Below the pieces are notes generated by a model that saw only the letters and a program-made list of their open reading frames with translations, ran no database searches and was not told the DNA's origin. Shown here in pieces: positions 52,693 through 61,334 of a DNA stretch of 64,000 nucleotides; the first letter of the stretch is position 1, and each line of letters begins with the position of its first letter. The translations under genes were made by a program, and so were the position numbers. Source of the DNA: CAVXHQ01 sp963761735 (lineage in GTDB: Bacteria > Pseudomonadota > Alphaproteobacteria > Rhodobacterales > Rhodobacteraceae); NCBI GenBank assembly GCA_963761735.1, contig CAVXHQ010000001.1, positions 310,001 to 374,000 of the forward strand, given 5' to 3'.

Positions 52693-53975
52693 CAGCCGTG
52701 CCGTTCGAGCCAGTCGGCAAGCCTGTCCCGCAATCTGTCGGCCAAGGCAGCATCGTCGATTTCGTCCAACGCCTCGGCCAGAAACGCAAGTGTCAGCAGA
52801 CGTTTGGCCTCGTTTTCCGGCAAACCGCGAGAGCGTAGATAAAACAGCGCCGTATCGTCGATCGCACCGCTCGTCGAGCCATGCGAACAGGCGACGTCGT
52901 CGGCATAGATCTCAAGCTCGGGTTTGGCGAGGAACTGGCTGTCGCCATCAAGGAGCAAGGCCTGTGAAATCTGGTAGCCGTCGGTCTTTTGTGCACCCTG
53001 TTTGACGAGGATCTTGCCTTGAAAGACGCCCACGGCACCGTTGCGCAGCACCTTTTTATACACCTGCCGGCTTTCGCAACCAACGGCGTCATGGGTGATG
53101 AATACAGTATCGTCGTGATGAAAATCGTTTCCATCTCCGACACTTACACCCGCGACATGGGCGATGGAATCGTCACCTGTCAGCTCGATCACGCAATCAT
53201 TGCGGGTCAGCACGCCGTTTGCGGTAAGGGTAAAGCTCTTGAAAAGAGATTTCGCGCCCAGATGCGTAAACATATGCGTCACAGCGCGGCGTTCGTGGTC
53301 ACGGCCCTGCGCGCGGACGTGGTGAAACGCGGCGCCGTCGGCAATATCGACCTCGGCCACCGTATTCAGACGCGCGGCACCGGGACCGTTCTCGAGCAGT
53401 GTGAAGCTGGCGCCCGGTTCGATCCGGATGACGTGATGAAGGACAGCATCGGAGGTCTCCGCCTCATGAAGATAGCGCAGTTGTACCGGCCGGGACACCG
53501 CACCGGTCACGCGGATCGCAACGCCGTCCGTCGCATAGGCCGAGTTGTAGGCGGCAATCGGACGGGGCACCGGGGTGTGTCCGCGTGTCTCAAAAACGCC
53601 GTAGAACTCTTTGATCCAATGGATATCTTTATCTACGGCATTGACCAGACGATCGATCTCGATGCCGGTCATTTCCAGATCGTCGGATTGCGCCGGGTCG
53701 AACACGCCATCCACGAAGGTGATCGTCAGCGCATCGATGCTGTCGAACATCGCCGGGTTTTCGGGCGACATCACAGCAGCATGCGGAACGTCGGTCTGGG
53801 TCAGGGTTGTGGGGTCGGTATAGCGCCAGTATTCGTCCCGTCTGCCGGGCATGCCCATATCGACAAGGCGCGCACGTGCCGACTGGCGTGCCTGCGTGGC
53901 CCATGTCCCCCCGTCGGGCAGCGCCGGAAGACGGTCCGAAAGGCCGTTCGAGGATGGCTGCCGCTCCGCCATCAT
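52692..53975 (-). CDS. sufD: Fe-S cluster assembly protein SufD
   Basis: This 427-residue SufB/SufD-core protein has RRDEYWRYTDPT in the N-terminal part and a beta-helix core. The conserved C-terminal region contains DGYQISQALLLDGDSQFLAKPELEIYADDVACSHGSTSGAIDD and LFYLRSRGL. SufD pairs with SufB to bind two SufC ATPases. The ATG at 53975 overlaps the sufC stop (ATGA); the longer frame upstream lies over sufC and is not real. Confidence 0.95.
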   Translation of the reverse strand: MMAERQPSSNGLSDRLPALPDGGTWATQARQSARARLVDMGMPGRRDEYWRYTDPTTLTQTDVPHAAVMSPENPAMFDSIDALTITFVDGVFDPAQSDDLEMTGIEIDRLVNAVDKDIHWIKEFYGVFETRGHTPVPRPIAAYNSAYATDGVAIRVTGAVSRPVQLRYLHEAETSDAVLHHVIRIEPGASFTLLENGPGAARLNTVAEVDIADGAAFHHVRAQGRDHERRAVTHMFTHLGAKSLFKSFTLTANGVLTRNDCVIELTGDDSIAHVAGVSVGDGNDFHHDDTVFITHDAVGCESRQVYKKVLRNGAVGVFQGKILVKQGAQKTDGYQISQALLLDGDSQFLAKPELEIYADDVACSHGSTSGAIDDTALFYLRSRGLPENEAKRLLTLAFLAEALDEIDDAALADRLRDRLADWLERHG

Positions 53976-54727
53976 ACGGCCTCGGCGAGAATATCGGCGT
54001 AGCCATTGTTCTCGACTTCGAGCGCAAGCTCGGGTCCACCGGATTTGACGATACGTCCGTCCGCCATGATGTGTACCACGTCGGGTTTGATATGATCCAG
54101 AAGGCGTTGATAATGCGTGATAACCAGAAATGACCGGCCTTCGGAACGCAGTGCGTTCACGCCTTCGGACACCAGTTTCATCGCATCGACGTCGAGTCCT
54201 GAGTCGGTCTCGTCCAGGATGCACATCTTCGGCTCGAGCATCGCCATCTGCAGGATTTCATTACGTTTTTTCTCGCCGCCCGAAAAGCCGACATTGACCG
54301 GACGCTTGAGCATGTCGGCGTCGATCTTCAGCTCTTTCGCGCGCGCGCGCACGGCTTTCAGGAAATCGCCCGCCGACAGTTCGTCTTCGCCGCGTGCCTT
54401 GCGCTGTGCGTTCACGGCTGTGCGCAGGAATGTCATGTTGCCGACACCGGGGATCTCGACCGGGTATTGAAACGCCAGAAACAGGCCGGAGGCGGCGCGT
54501 TCCTCGGGTTCGAGGTCCAGCAGATCGGCGCCTTCAAGAGCCGCGGTTCCCTGCGTCACCTTATAGCCGCCGCGACCGGCCAGCACATAGCTCAGCGTGG
54601 ATTTCCCGGACCCGTTCGGCCCCATGATCGCGTGCACCTGCCCTGCGCCAACGCTCAGGTCCACGCCTTTGAGGATCTGCTTGTCCTCTTCTTCGAGTTG
54701 CACGTGCAGGTTCTTGATCTCAAGCAT
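53972..54727 (-). CDS. sufC: Fe-S cluster assembly ATPase SufC
   Basis: This 251-residue ABC-type ATPase has Walker A MGPNGSGKSTLSY (about 35-47), the SufC-typical NVGFSGGEKKRNEILQM signature, Walker B MCILDETDSGLDVDA and the switch His in VITHYQRLL. The ATG at 54727 (MLEIKNLHVQLEEEDKQILKG) is preferred over a TTG 12 bases upstream. It overlaps sufD. Confidence 0.96.
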   Translation of the reverse strand: MLEIKNLHVQLEEEDKQILKGVDLSVGAGQVHAIMGPNGSGKSTLSYVLAGRGGYKVTQGTAALEGADLLDLEPEERAASGLFLAFQYPVEIPGVGNMTFLRTAVNAQRKARGEDELSAGDFLKAVRARAKELKIDADMLKRPVNVGFSGGEKKRNEILQMAMLEPKMCILDETDSGLDVDAMKLVSEGVNALRSEGRSFLVITHYQRLLDHIKPDVVHIMADGRIVKSGGPELALEVENNGYADILAEAV

Positions 54728-54789
54728 TCTGGGTCCCAATTCTCGGTCATCGTCATTTCGGTGCCGGCATTCCGGCGGTATATCTGCGG

Positions 54790-54969
54790 TCAGTCGCGGT
54801 CGAGGACGAGCTGCGCGAGGAGCGATCCGGTAAGGCCGGAAACGAACGTCACGACCGCTATTTCATAGCCCTTCGGCACCAGAAGCACGGCGGAAATGAT
54901 CGCTCCAAGTCCGACGCAGAAGGCGCCGGTCAGAAAGGCAACGGCGCCGATCATCCGCCATGTCCGCAT
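54790..54969 (-). CDS. Small membrane protein between sufB and sufC
   Basis: This predicted 59-residue protein has two hydrophobic helices (MIGAVAFLTGAFCVGLGAII and IAVVTFVSGLTGSLLAQLVL). The ATG at 54969 is preceded by gggtg; a GTG at 54981, just past the sufB stop, is an alternative. It sits 13 bp after sufB and about 60 bp before sufC, on the same strand, and so belongs to the suf transcript. I do not recognise a family. Confidence 0.65.
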   Translation of the reverse strand: MRTWRMIGAVAFLTGAFCVGLGAIISAVLLVPKGYEIAVVTFVSGLTGSLLAQLVLDRD

Positions 54970-54982
54970 GCGAACGGTCACC

Positions 54983-56518
54983 CTATCCCACCGATCCTTC
55001 GAGGGAAATTGCAACCAGGGCCTGCGCCTCCATCGCGAATTCCATCGGCAGCGCCTGCAACACTTCCTTGCAGAACCCATTCACCACGAGGGCCACGGCC
55101 TCTTCCTCGTCCATCCCGCGCGAACGGCAATAAAACAGCTGATCGTCGTCCACCTTGGACGTCGTCGCCTCGTGTTCCACCCGGCTCGAGTTGTTCTTGA
55201 CCTCGATATAGGGAACCGTATGGGCGCCGCAATTGCCGCCGATCAGCAGACTGTCGCACTGGGTGTAGTTGCGGCTGTCCTTTGCCTTCGGGTGCATCGA
55301 GACGAGGCCACGGTAGGTGTTTTGCGCGCGGCCCGCCGAAATCCCCTTCGAGACGATGCGCGATTTCGTGCGCTTGCCAAGGTGGATCATCTTGGTGCCG
55401 GTATCGGCCTGCTGCATGTTGTTGGCGATGGCAATGGAATAGAATTCGCCCTGGCTGTCGTCGCCGCGCAGGATGCAGGACGGGTATTTCCACGTCACCG
55501 CGGAGCCGGTTTCCACCTGCGTCCACATCACCTTGGCCCGGTGGCCCCGGCAATCGGCCCTCTTGGTAACGAAATTATAGATGCCGCCCACCCCGTTCTC
55601 GTCGCCCGGATACCAGTTCTGCACGGTGGAGTATTTCACCTCCGCGTCTTCCTCGATGATGATTTCCACCACGGCGGCATGCAGTTGCGCGATGTCGCGC
55701 TGCGGTGCGGTGCAGCCTTCGAGGTAGCTGACGTAAGAGCCCTTGTCGGCGATGATCAGCGTCCGCTCGAACTGGCCGGTGTTCTCGGCGTTGATGCGGA
55801 AATAGGTGCTCAGCTCCATCGGACAGCGCACGCCGGGCGGCACGTAGACGAAGGATCCGTCCGAAAATACCGCCGAATTCAGCGTCGCGTAATAATTATC
55901 CGACACCGGCACGACAGAGCCGAGGTACTTGCGCACCAGTTCGGGATGCTCGCGGATCGCCTCGGAAATCGAGCAGAAGATCACGCCGGCCTTCGCCAGC
56001 TCATCCTTGAACGTGGTCCCGAGCGACACGGAATCGAACACCGCGTCGACCGCGACCTTGCGGTCCTCGGGCGAAGGCTCGACACCGGCGAGCAGCGCCT
56101 GCTCTTTGAGAGGAATACCCAGTTTCTTATAGGTTTCCAGCAGCTTGGGATCGACATCGTCGAGCGACTTCGGCTTCACGGCCATGCTCTTGGGCCGGGC
56201 GTAGTAATACTGATCCTGAAAGTCGATCTTCGGATAGCTGACCATCGCCCAGGTCGGCTCCGTCATCTTTTCCCAGCGGGTGAACGCGCCAAGACGCCAC
56301 TCGGTCATCCACTCGGGTTCGTCGTTGTTCTTGGAAATCAGGCGCACGATATCGGGGTTCACGCCTTTGGGCGCGTAATCCATCTCGATATCCGTCGACC
56401 AGCCGTGCTTGTAGGTGCCCGAGAGGGCCTCGACCGCGTTCACGGTGTCCCGGTCGACGCCGTCCTTTGCAAGATCGGCCATCTTTTCGGGGGCTATCGT
56501 GGTGTCGATCACTGTCAT
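54983..56518 (-). CDS. sufB: Fe-S cluster assembly scaffold SufB
   Basis: This 511-residue SufB is longer than its paralogue SufD and shows the conserved blocks NYYATLNSAVFSDGSFVYVPPGVRCPMELSTYF, FERTLIIADKGSYVSYLEGCTAPQ, QLHAAVVEI and the C-terminal VEHEATTSKVDDDQLFYCRSRGM. It is the scaffold on which clusters form with sulfur from SufS. It follows the nifS-like desulfurase by 55 bp. Confidence 0.97.
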   Translation of the reverse strand: MTVIDTTIAPEKMADLAKDGVDRDTVNAVEALSGTYKHGWSTDIEMDYAPKGVNPDIVRLISKNNDEPEWMTEWRLGAFTRWEKMTEPTWAMVSYPKIDFQDQYYYARPKSMAVKPKSLDDVDPKLLETYKKLGIPLKEQALLAGVEPSPEDRKVAVDAVFDSVSLGTTFKDELAKAGVIFCSISEAIREHPELVRKYLGSVVPVSDNYYATLNSAVFSDGSFVYVPPGVRCPMELSTYFRINAENTGQFERTLIIADKGSYVSYLEGCTAPQRDIAQLHAAVVEIIIEEDAEVKYSTVQNWYPGDENGVGGIYNFVTKRADCRGHRAKVMWTQVETGSAVTWKYPSCILRGDDSQGEFYSIAIANNMQQADTGTKMIHLGKRTKSRIVSKGISAGRAQNTYRGLVSMHPKAKDSRNYTQCDSLLIGGNCGAHTVPYIEVKNNSSRVEHEATTSKVDDDQLFYCRSRGMDEEEAVALVVNGFCKEVLQALPMEFAMEAQALVAISLEGSVG

Positions 56519-56573
56519 AACGTCTCTCCTACGGGCGGTCTGCGCCGAACGGCGCGTGTCTTGGACGGTGTGG

Positions 56574-57662
56574 TTAGGCGGCGCGGTCGCGGTGCCGGTC
56601 CCGTCTGTCGGTCCAGGTCCGGGCGAACCCCATCACCTCTTCCTTCGTCGTGTGCAGGCCAAGCGATACGCGCACCGCGCTGGCGGCCTGAGTGGCGTCA
56701 AATCCCATGGCGCGCAAGACCCGGCTTTCGCGAACTTTGCCGCTGGAACAGGCGGATCCTGCGGAAATCGCGTAACCCGCAAGGTCCATCGCCATCACCT
56801 GCGTTTCGCCTTTCCAGCCGGGCGACAGGACGCAGGACGTGTTGGGCAGGCGCGTGGCGTCATGCCCAACAAAAATAGTGTCCGAATGCCGCTCTGCAAT
56901 GGCGGCCTCCATTAAATCGCGCAACCGCGCCACTTCGTCCCACCGGCCCGCCGCAAGATCGGCGAGAGCCGCCGTGCAGGCGGCGCCGAAACCGGCGATT
57001 GCAGCGACGTTCTCGGTGCCCGACCGACGGCCCATTTCCTGCCCGCCGCCAAGGCTCAGCGGATCGATGTCCACGCCGTCGCGCACGATCAGGGCACCGA
57101 CGCCTTTGGGCCCGCCGATCTTGTGGCCCGACAGCACCGCGAAATCGGCCCCCGACCAGGCAAACGAAAACGGCACCCGCCCCAGCGCCTGCGTGATGTC
57201 GAGGAGCAGCCGCTCGGCGCGCGCCGTGCCCCCGGGAAAGGGGACAGGCCACCGGCCGTCAATCTTTTCGGGCGGATCGGTCACGATCCCCGTCTCGCCA
57301 TTGGCAAGACCCATGGCGAATGTATGCCCCGGCCCAAACGGGCGCTCGGCCCCGTCGACCATCCGGGTGTGCGCCCACAGCGCATCATGGGCCGTCTCGT
57401 CGACCAGAACGTCATGACCGGCCCTGTGCACGCCCAGCATCGACGCGGCCTCTGTCGCACCGGCGGTAAACACCACCTCGGCGGGCTTGCACCCGACGGC
57501 CTCGGCCACCTGCGCGCGCGCCGTCTCGACCGCTGCCTTGGCCGCGCGCCCCTCGGCGTGCACCGAGGACGGATTGCCCGCCAGATCGAGCGCCGCGATC
57601 ATCGCCTCGCGCGCCTCGCGCCGCAGCGGCGTCGTGGCGTTATGATCGAGATAGATCCTCAC
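56574..57662 (-). CDS. Cysteine desulfurase, NifS/IscS type (GTG start)
   Basis: This 362-residue class I desulfurase has the RIYLDHNATTPLR N terminus, GNPSSVHAEGRAAK, PLP Lys in FAVLSGHKIGGPKG, GGGQEMGRRSGTEN and the active-site Cys in the long-loop motif AISAGSACSSGK. The GTG at 57662 starts the usual RIYLDHNATT; an ATG 36 bases upstream is the alternative. Having both this enzyme and SufS in one operon, behind iscR, is typical of Rhodobacteraceae. Confidence 0.94.
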   Translation of the reverse strand: MRIYLDHNATTPLRREAREAMIAALDLAGNPSSVHAEGRAAKAAVETARAQVAEAVGCKPAEVVFTAGATEAASMLGVHRAGHDVLVDETAHDALWAHTRMVDGAERPFGPGHTFAMGLANGETGIVTDPPEKIDGRWPVPFPGGTARAERLLLDITQALGRVPFSFAWSGADFAVLSGHKIGGPKGVGALIVRDGVDIDPLSLGGGQEMGRRSGTENVAAIAGFGAACTAALADLAAGRWDEVARLRDLMEAAIAERHSDTIFVGHDATRLPNTSCVLSPGWKGETQVMAMDLAGYAISAGSACSSGKVRESRVLRAMGFDATQAASAVRVSLGLHTTKEEVMGFARTWTDRRDRHRDRAA

Positions 57663-57753
57663 ACGGCGCCCCGGACAGCGAACCGGCCCATGCTGCACCG
57701 GTCTTCAGATACGCACTTGACGCGGCAACCCGCCTGTCGACACCGCCACCCCA

Positions 57754-58209
57754 TCAGTCCACCACCTCGAACAGCGACGGCACGGCAGGACAGGGGGCAA
57801 GCGTGTTGCCCACCACGTCCGACAGCCGTGTCTGGTGCAGGAATACGTATACCTGCGCGCTCAGCCCCTCCCACAGGCGATTGGTCAGCGACTGCGCGCG
57901 GCTGCCCGACACGGCGCCGTTGGCACCGGCGCCGGTGTGCATCGCACTGACCGTTTCGTCCACGGCGGCCAGAATATCGGCCACCCGGATCTCGATCGCG
58001 GGTTTCGCAAGGCGATAGCCGCCGCCCGGGCCGCGCACCGAGTCCACCAGGCCGTCGCGCCGCAGTTTCACGAAGAGCTGTTCGAGATAGGCGAGCGATA
58101 TATTCTGACGTCGCGAGATCTCGCCCAGCGACACGAGCGTGCCGTCCGGCTGCAGCGCCAGATCGGCCAGCGCCACCATCGCATAACGTCCTTTCGTCGA
58201 CAGCTTCAT
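57754..58209 (-). CDS. iscR: Rrf2-family regulator IscR (cysteine-poor type)
   Basis: This 151-residue winged-helix regulator has MKLSTKGRYAMVALADLAL, the recognition helix region SLGEISRRQNISLAYLEQLFVKLRRDGLVDSVRGPGGGYRLAK and the VADILAAVDET helix. The three clustered cysteines that ligate the Fe-S cluster in E. coli IscR are missing; the only Cys is near the C terminus (LAPCPAV). The IscR of Rhodobacter sphaeroides is likewise known to lack the standard cysteines yet represses Fe-S genes. The ATG at 58209 starts at the conserved MKLSTKGRYA. It heads the suf operon. Confidence 0.94.
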   Translation of the reverse strand: MKLSTKGRYAMVALADLALQPDGTLVSLGEISRRQNISLAYLEQLFVKLRRDGLVDSVRGPGGGYRLAKPAIEIRVADILAAVDETVSAMHTGAGANGAVSGSRAQSLTNRLWEGLSAQVYVFLHQTRLSDVVGNTLAPCPAVPSLFEVVD

Positions 58210-58345
58210 TCTCGTCTTGCCTTTCGGACGCACCCTGGCCGCGATCCCGCGCGGCGCCCGGATAGCGCAAAGAGATTGACCTCACCGGCCCGGCCCCCTA
58301 GGCCGTGCCAGTGCACATTGCGGCGCAATACCCATGCGCCGCAGA

Positions 58346-58360
58346 TTAGAATTATTCTAA
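58346..58360. promoter_or_regulatory. Perfect palindrome in the iscR promoter region
   Basis: ttagaat-t-attctaa is a perfect 7-1-7 inverted repeat in an AT-rich patch, about 140 bp upstream of iscR and about 90 bp before the divergent hydrolase start. It is a good candidate operator for IscR autoregulation or for another iron-responsive regulator. Confidence 0.65.
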
Positions 58361-58448
58361 GGTGGCCGTACCCTCGTGTCAACGAAGGCAACGGCCCTAA
58401 ATGACCCAACGGTCGCCCGCCGCACGGCGGCCCGTCCAAGGAGCGTCG

Positions 58449-59102
58449 ATGCCCGAAGTCATCTTCCCCGGCCCCGAAGGCCGTCTCGAAGGCCGCTATC
58501 ACCCGCAAAAGGAACGCGACGCCCCGATTGCGATCATCCTGCATCCGCATCCGCAGTTCGGCGGCACGATGAACAACCGCGTCGTGTACAACCTGCATTA
58601 TGGCTTCAAGAACATGGGCTTTACCGTGCTGCGGTTCAATTTCCGCGGTGTCGGGCGCTCTCAGGGCGAATACGATCAGGGCATCGGCGAGCTGTCGGAT
58701 GCGGCCTCCGCGCTCGATTATCTGCAGTCGATGAACAACAACTCCAAGCATTGCTGGGTCGCGGGCTTCAGCTTCGGGGCATGGATCGGCATGCAGCTTC
58801 TGATGCGGCGGCCCGAAATCACCGGGTTCATCTCGGTGGCCCCGCCTGCCAATATGTACGACTTTTCGTTTCTCGCCCCCTGCCCGTCGTCGGGCCTGGT
58901 GATCAACGGCTCCGCCGACCGCGTGGCGCCGCCCGCCGATACGGTGACGCTGGTCGGCAAGCTGCACGAGCAAAAGGGGATCACCATCACCCATGAGGTC
59001 GTCGAGGGCGCGGGCCATTTCTTCGAGGACGCGCATATGGACCACCTCAACTCGTCGGTGAACACCTATGTCCGCCGCCGCATGACCGAAACGACCCGCT
59101 AG
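58449..59102 (+). CDS. Alpha/beta hydrolase
   Basis: This 217-residue hydrolase has the nucleophile elbow AGFSFGAWIG, the oxyanion region HPHPQFGGTMNN, the acid in NGSADRVAPP and the His in GAGHFFEDAH. It belongs to the small alpha/beta hydrolases found in many proteobacteria, with unknown substrate. The ATG at 58449 follows aaggag and begins MPEVIFPGPEGRLEG. The upstream ATG at 58401 is less likely. It is divergent from iscR. Confidence 0.88.
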   Translation: MPEVIFPGPEGRLEGRYHPQKERDAPIAIILHPHPQFGGTMNNRVVYNLHYGFKNMGFTVLRFNFRGVGRSQGEYDQGIGELSDAASALDYLQSMNNNSKHCWVAGFSFGAWIGMQLLMRRPEITGFISVAPPANMYDFSFLAPCPSSGLVINGSADRVAPPADTVTLVGKLHEQKGITITHEVVEGAGHFFEDAHMDHLNSSVNTYVRRRMTETTR

Positions 59103-59105
59103 ACG

Positions 59106-59970
59106 GTGCGGACGCGGGAGACGGTGCCGACGCGGGCGTTTCTGTCCGCGCCGCTATGGCGCGTCCGGTCGGTGGCGTTTGCGCTTTGCGCCGCCCTCTT
59201 CGTCTCTTCCGCCACCGCAGGGCCGGACGATACCGTTTTTGCCGGCACGGTGGCGATCACCGCCGGGGACATCGCGTGGTTTCGGGACAGCACCGTCGCG
59301 TGGATCCATGCCGAGACCGGCAGTCCGGTCCTGCTGCCGCCGGATACCGGCCTCGAGGCCTTCTGGGCAAATTTCGAAGCGGGCGCCCGCGGCACCCGGT
59401 TCGAGCGGGTGTACCTCGCCTTCATGCTCTACGCCGATCTGCCGAACGGCGTCCATCCGGTCGATGCGGCCCGGCTGTCGGGGCCGTTTCCGGTGCGGAT
59501 GCCAGAGACGATCACCGTCACCGCAGATCACCGCCGCCTGCTTGCCCGGGCGTGGTGGCGCGAAGGGTTCATCGATCCGAAATACCCGTTCGGGAACTAC
59601 AATTACACCGAAGCCGACATCGGCTTTGCTCTTGGCGGCGCGGTGCCGGCAGACGACACCGGCACTTTCGATCTGCCTGCCGACCGCGAGGCGGCGTATA
59701 TGGCGCTCTACCACGAGCTGCCATTCGTTCTGGCGGTCTGGATCGCCCACGCCGAGCTGGCACCCGGCACCTACCGGCTGCCCTACGACGGCTGGATGGG
59801 CTATGGCAGGCTTGCGGGCCTCACCGGCGACAGACCGCGAGGTCTCGGGCTAGGTCCGCGCGCGGAACCTCTGGCTCGTCCGCCGCACGGTACTGGGGCG
59901 CGATGCGGTGGACGCGGTCATCGACTGGATACACATCACCGATGCCTTTGCGGGACGCGTGCGCCCCTGA
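59106..59970 (+). pseudogene. Exported protein of unknown function, C terminus frameshifted
   Basis: The open frame has a signal peptide (SVAFALCAALFVSSATAGP) and about 210 residues of coherent sequence to YDGWMGYGRLAGLTGDR. It then turns into Arg/Pro/Gly-rich residues. The neighbouring frame supplies a protein-like end, ARNLWLVRRTVLGRDAVDAVIDWIHITDAFAGRVRP, with a stop at 59970. An indel between about 59854 and 59880 explains this. Starts are GTG only (59106 or 59124). The family is not recognised. If the shift is real, the product would run to 60023 with a scrambled tail and overlap the next gene. Confidence 0.6.
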
Positions 59971-60015
59971 TAGACCGCGCGCAGTGCCAAGACCCGGGAC
60001 GAGGAGACCGAACAG

Positions 60016-60300
60016 ATGAGTGACATCGTCGAAAAGCTGGCCGACGATCTGGCACAGGCCACCATCGCCGCCGCCGAGGAACTGGGCGAGCCGGACCTGA
60101 TCGACGAGATCGCGCGGATGATCGGCGCGACATCGCAGACCTCTCAGGAAATCTTCATGACCGCCGTCCGCGTGCGGCTGGCGATCCGGCGCGGGCATCA
60201 GGCCCTCGAGGCAAAGCTCGACAAGGCGCGCAGCAGCGGCGAGGTGCGCGACAAGGTGGACCTGTCGACACGCAAGATCATGAACGTCGAGGAAGACTGA
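60016..60300 (+). CDS. Small helical protein of unknown function
   Basis: This 94-residue, charged, mainly helical protein has no signal or membrane segment (MSDIVEKLADDLAQATIAAAEELGEPDLIDEIARMIG...). A ggagaccgaacag sequence precedes the ATG. Its stop overlaps the start of the HD-domain gene (TGATG), so the two are translationally coupled. I do not recognise a family. Confidence 0.7.
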   Translation: MSDIVEKLADDLAQATIAAAEELGEPDLIDEIARMIGATSQTSQEIFMTAVRVRLAIRRGHQALEAKLDKARSSGEVRDKVDLSTRKIMNVEED

Positions 60301-60902
60301 TGTGCTGCGACGAGGTTGCGGCGGCGGACCGCCTCACGGCGCAGTTCGCCTTTCTCAACGAGGCCGACCGGCTGAAATCGGTGCTGCGCGGCACGACGCT
60401 GAACGACGGGACGCGCCGCGAGAATTCTGCCGAGCATTCCTGGCACATCTGTCTCTATGCTCTGACCATGGCCGAACATGCGGTGCGCCCGGTGAACATC
60501 GACCGGGTGGTGAAAATGCTGTTGCTGCACGATCTGGTCGAAATCGACGCGGGCGACAACCCGATCCACGGCGATCATGACGTGACGGAGATGGCGCGGA
60601 TCGAACAGGCCGCCGCCGAGCGGATTTTCGGCCTGTTACCGCCCGATCAGGCCGCCGCCTTTCGCGCCCTGTGGAACGAATTCGAGGCCGCGCAGAGCGA
60701 CGACGCGGTGTTCGCCAAATCGGTGGACCGGGTGCAGCCGGTGATGTCGAACCTGGAATCCGGCGGCGGCACCTGGCCGGAATACCGCGTGACGGCGCAA
60801 ATGCTCGAAACCCGCGTCGGTGTCCGGGTGCGCCGCGGCGCGCCTGCCCTCTGGGCGCACCTCAAGGGCCGGATCGACCGCTGGTTCGCCACGCACGGAT
60901 GA
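60300..60902 (+). CDS. HD-domain hydrolase, YfbR-like 5'-deoxynucleotidase
   Basis: This 200-residue HD-superfamily phosphohydrolase has the metal-binding motif RRENSAEHSWHICLYAL (first His), then LLLHDLVEIDAGD (His-Asp), and a later Asp in VFAKSVDRVQP. The layout matches HD_3/YfbR proteins, which dephosphorylate deoxynucleoside monophosphates. The substrate here is not proven. It is coupled to the small gene upstream. Confidence 0.87.
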   Translation: MCCDEVAAADRLTAQFAFLNEADRLKSVLRGTTLNDGTRRENSAEHSWHICLYALTMAEHAVRPVNIDRVVKMLLLHDLVEIDAGDNPIHGDHDVTEMARIEQAAAERIFGLLPPDQAAAFRALWNEFEAAQSDDAVFAKSVDRVQPVMSNLESGGGTWPEYRVTAQMLETRVGVRVRRGAPALWAHLKGRIDRWFATHG

Positions 60903-60937
60903 GGCCCGCCCGACGCTGTTGACGTCCGACAGCACAA

Positions 60938-60965
60938 CCCCGATGCTGAGGCCTCAGCATCGGGG
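60938..60965. promoter_or_regulatory. 28-bp perfect palindrome at the ribosome-binding site of the next gene
   Basis: ccccgatgctgagg followed by its exact reverse complement cctcagcatcgggg forms a 14+14-bp palindrome with no spacer. It ends 6 bases before the ATG at 60972, so the only G-rich ribosome-binding sequence (cgggga) lies in the palindrome. In RNA it could fold with a small central loop and hide that site. It may instead terminate the upstream operon or bind a dimeric protein; there is no T tract, which argues against simple termination. Confidence 0.7.
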
Positions 60966-60971
60966 ATTCTC

Positions 60972-61292
60972 ATGACCGGTTTGCCACGCCTGTTCGCCGC
61001 CCTGTCGCTGCTTGCCGCCTGTGAGCAAGCCCCGCCACCCGGCATCCCCGCTGCGGCCCTCGACCGCGCGCCGGATACCGTCGGTGCCGCGGCTTGCCCG
61101 ATTTCGTCGCGTGAATTCGTCGAGAACTCCGTCGGCTCCTACGCCGACGCCATTGCCCGGCTGTCCGGACCGTATCCGCGCGAAGCGCAGGTGTTGCGCG
61201 ATATGAGCGTCAATGCCGCCAGCCAGACCGATCTGATCTACGCCGAAACCTGTATCGGCGTACCCGGCACGCGCCCACTCCCGTCGCCGTGA
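60972..61292 (+). CDS. Small lipoprotein of unknown function
   Basis: This 106-residue protein has a short signal peptide and lipobox LLAACE (Cys17). The mature part has further cysteines in AAACPIS and ETCIG that could form a disulfide. A conserved-looking helical region REFVENSVGSYADAIARLSG follows. No family was recognised. Translation may be affected by the palindrome that covers its ribosome-binding site. Confidence 0.7.
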   Translation: MTGLPRLFAALSLLAACEQAPPPGIPAAALDRAPDTVGAAACPISSREFVENSVGSYADAIARLSGPYPREAQVLRDMSVNAASQTDLIYAETCIGVPGTRPLPSP

Positions 61293-61334
61293 TCCTGCGG
61301 CATGTCGGCGATGGCCGGGATCCGTCGTGCCGGA

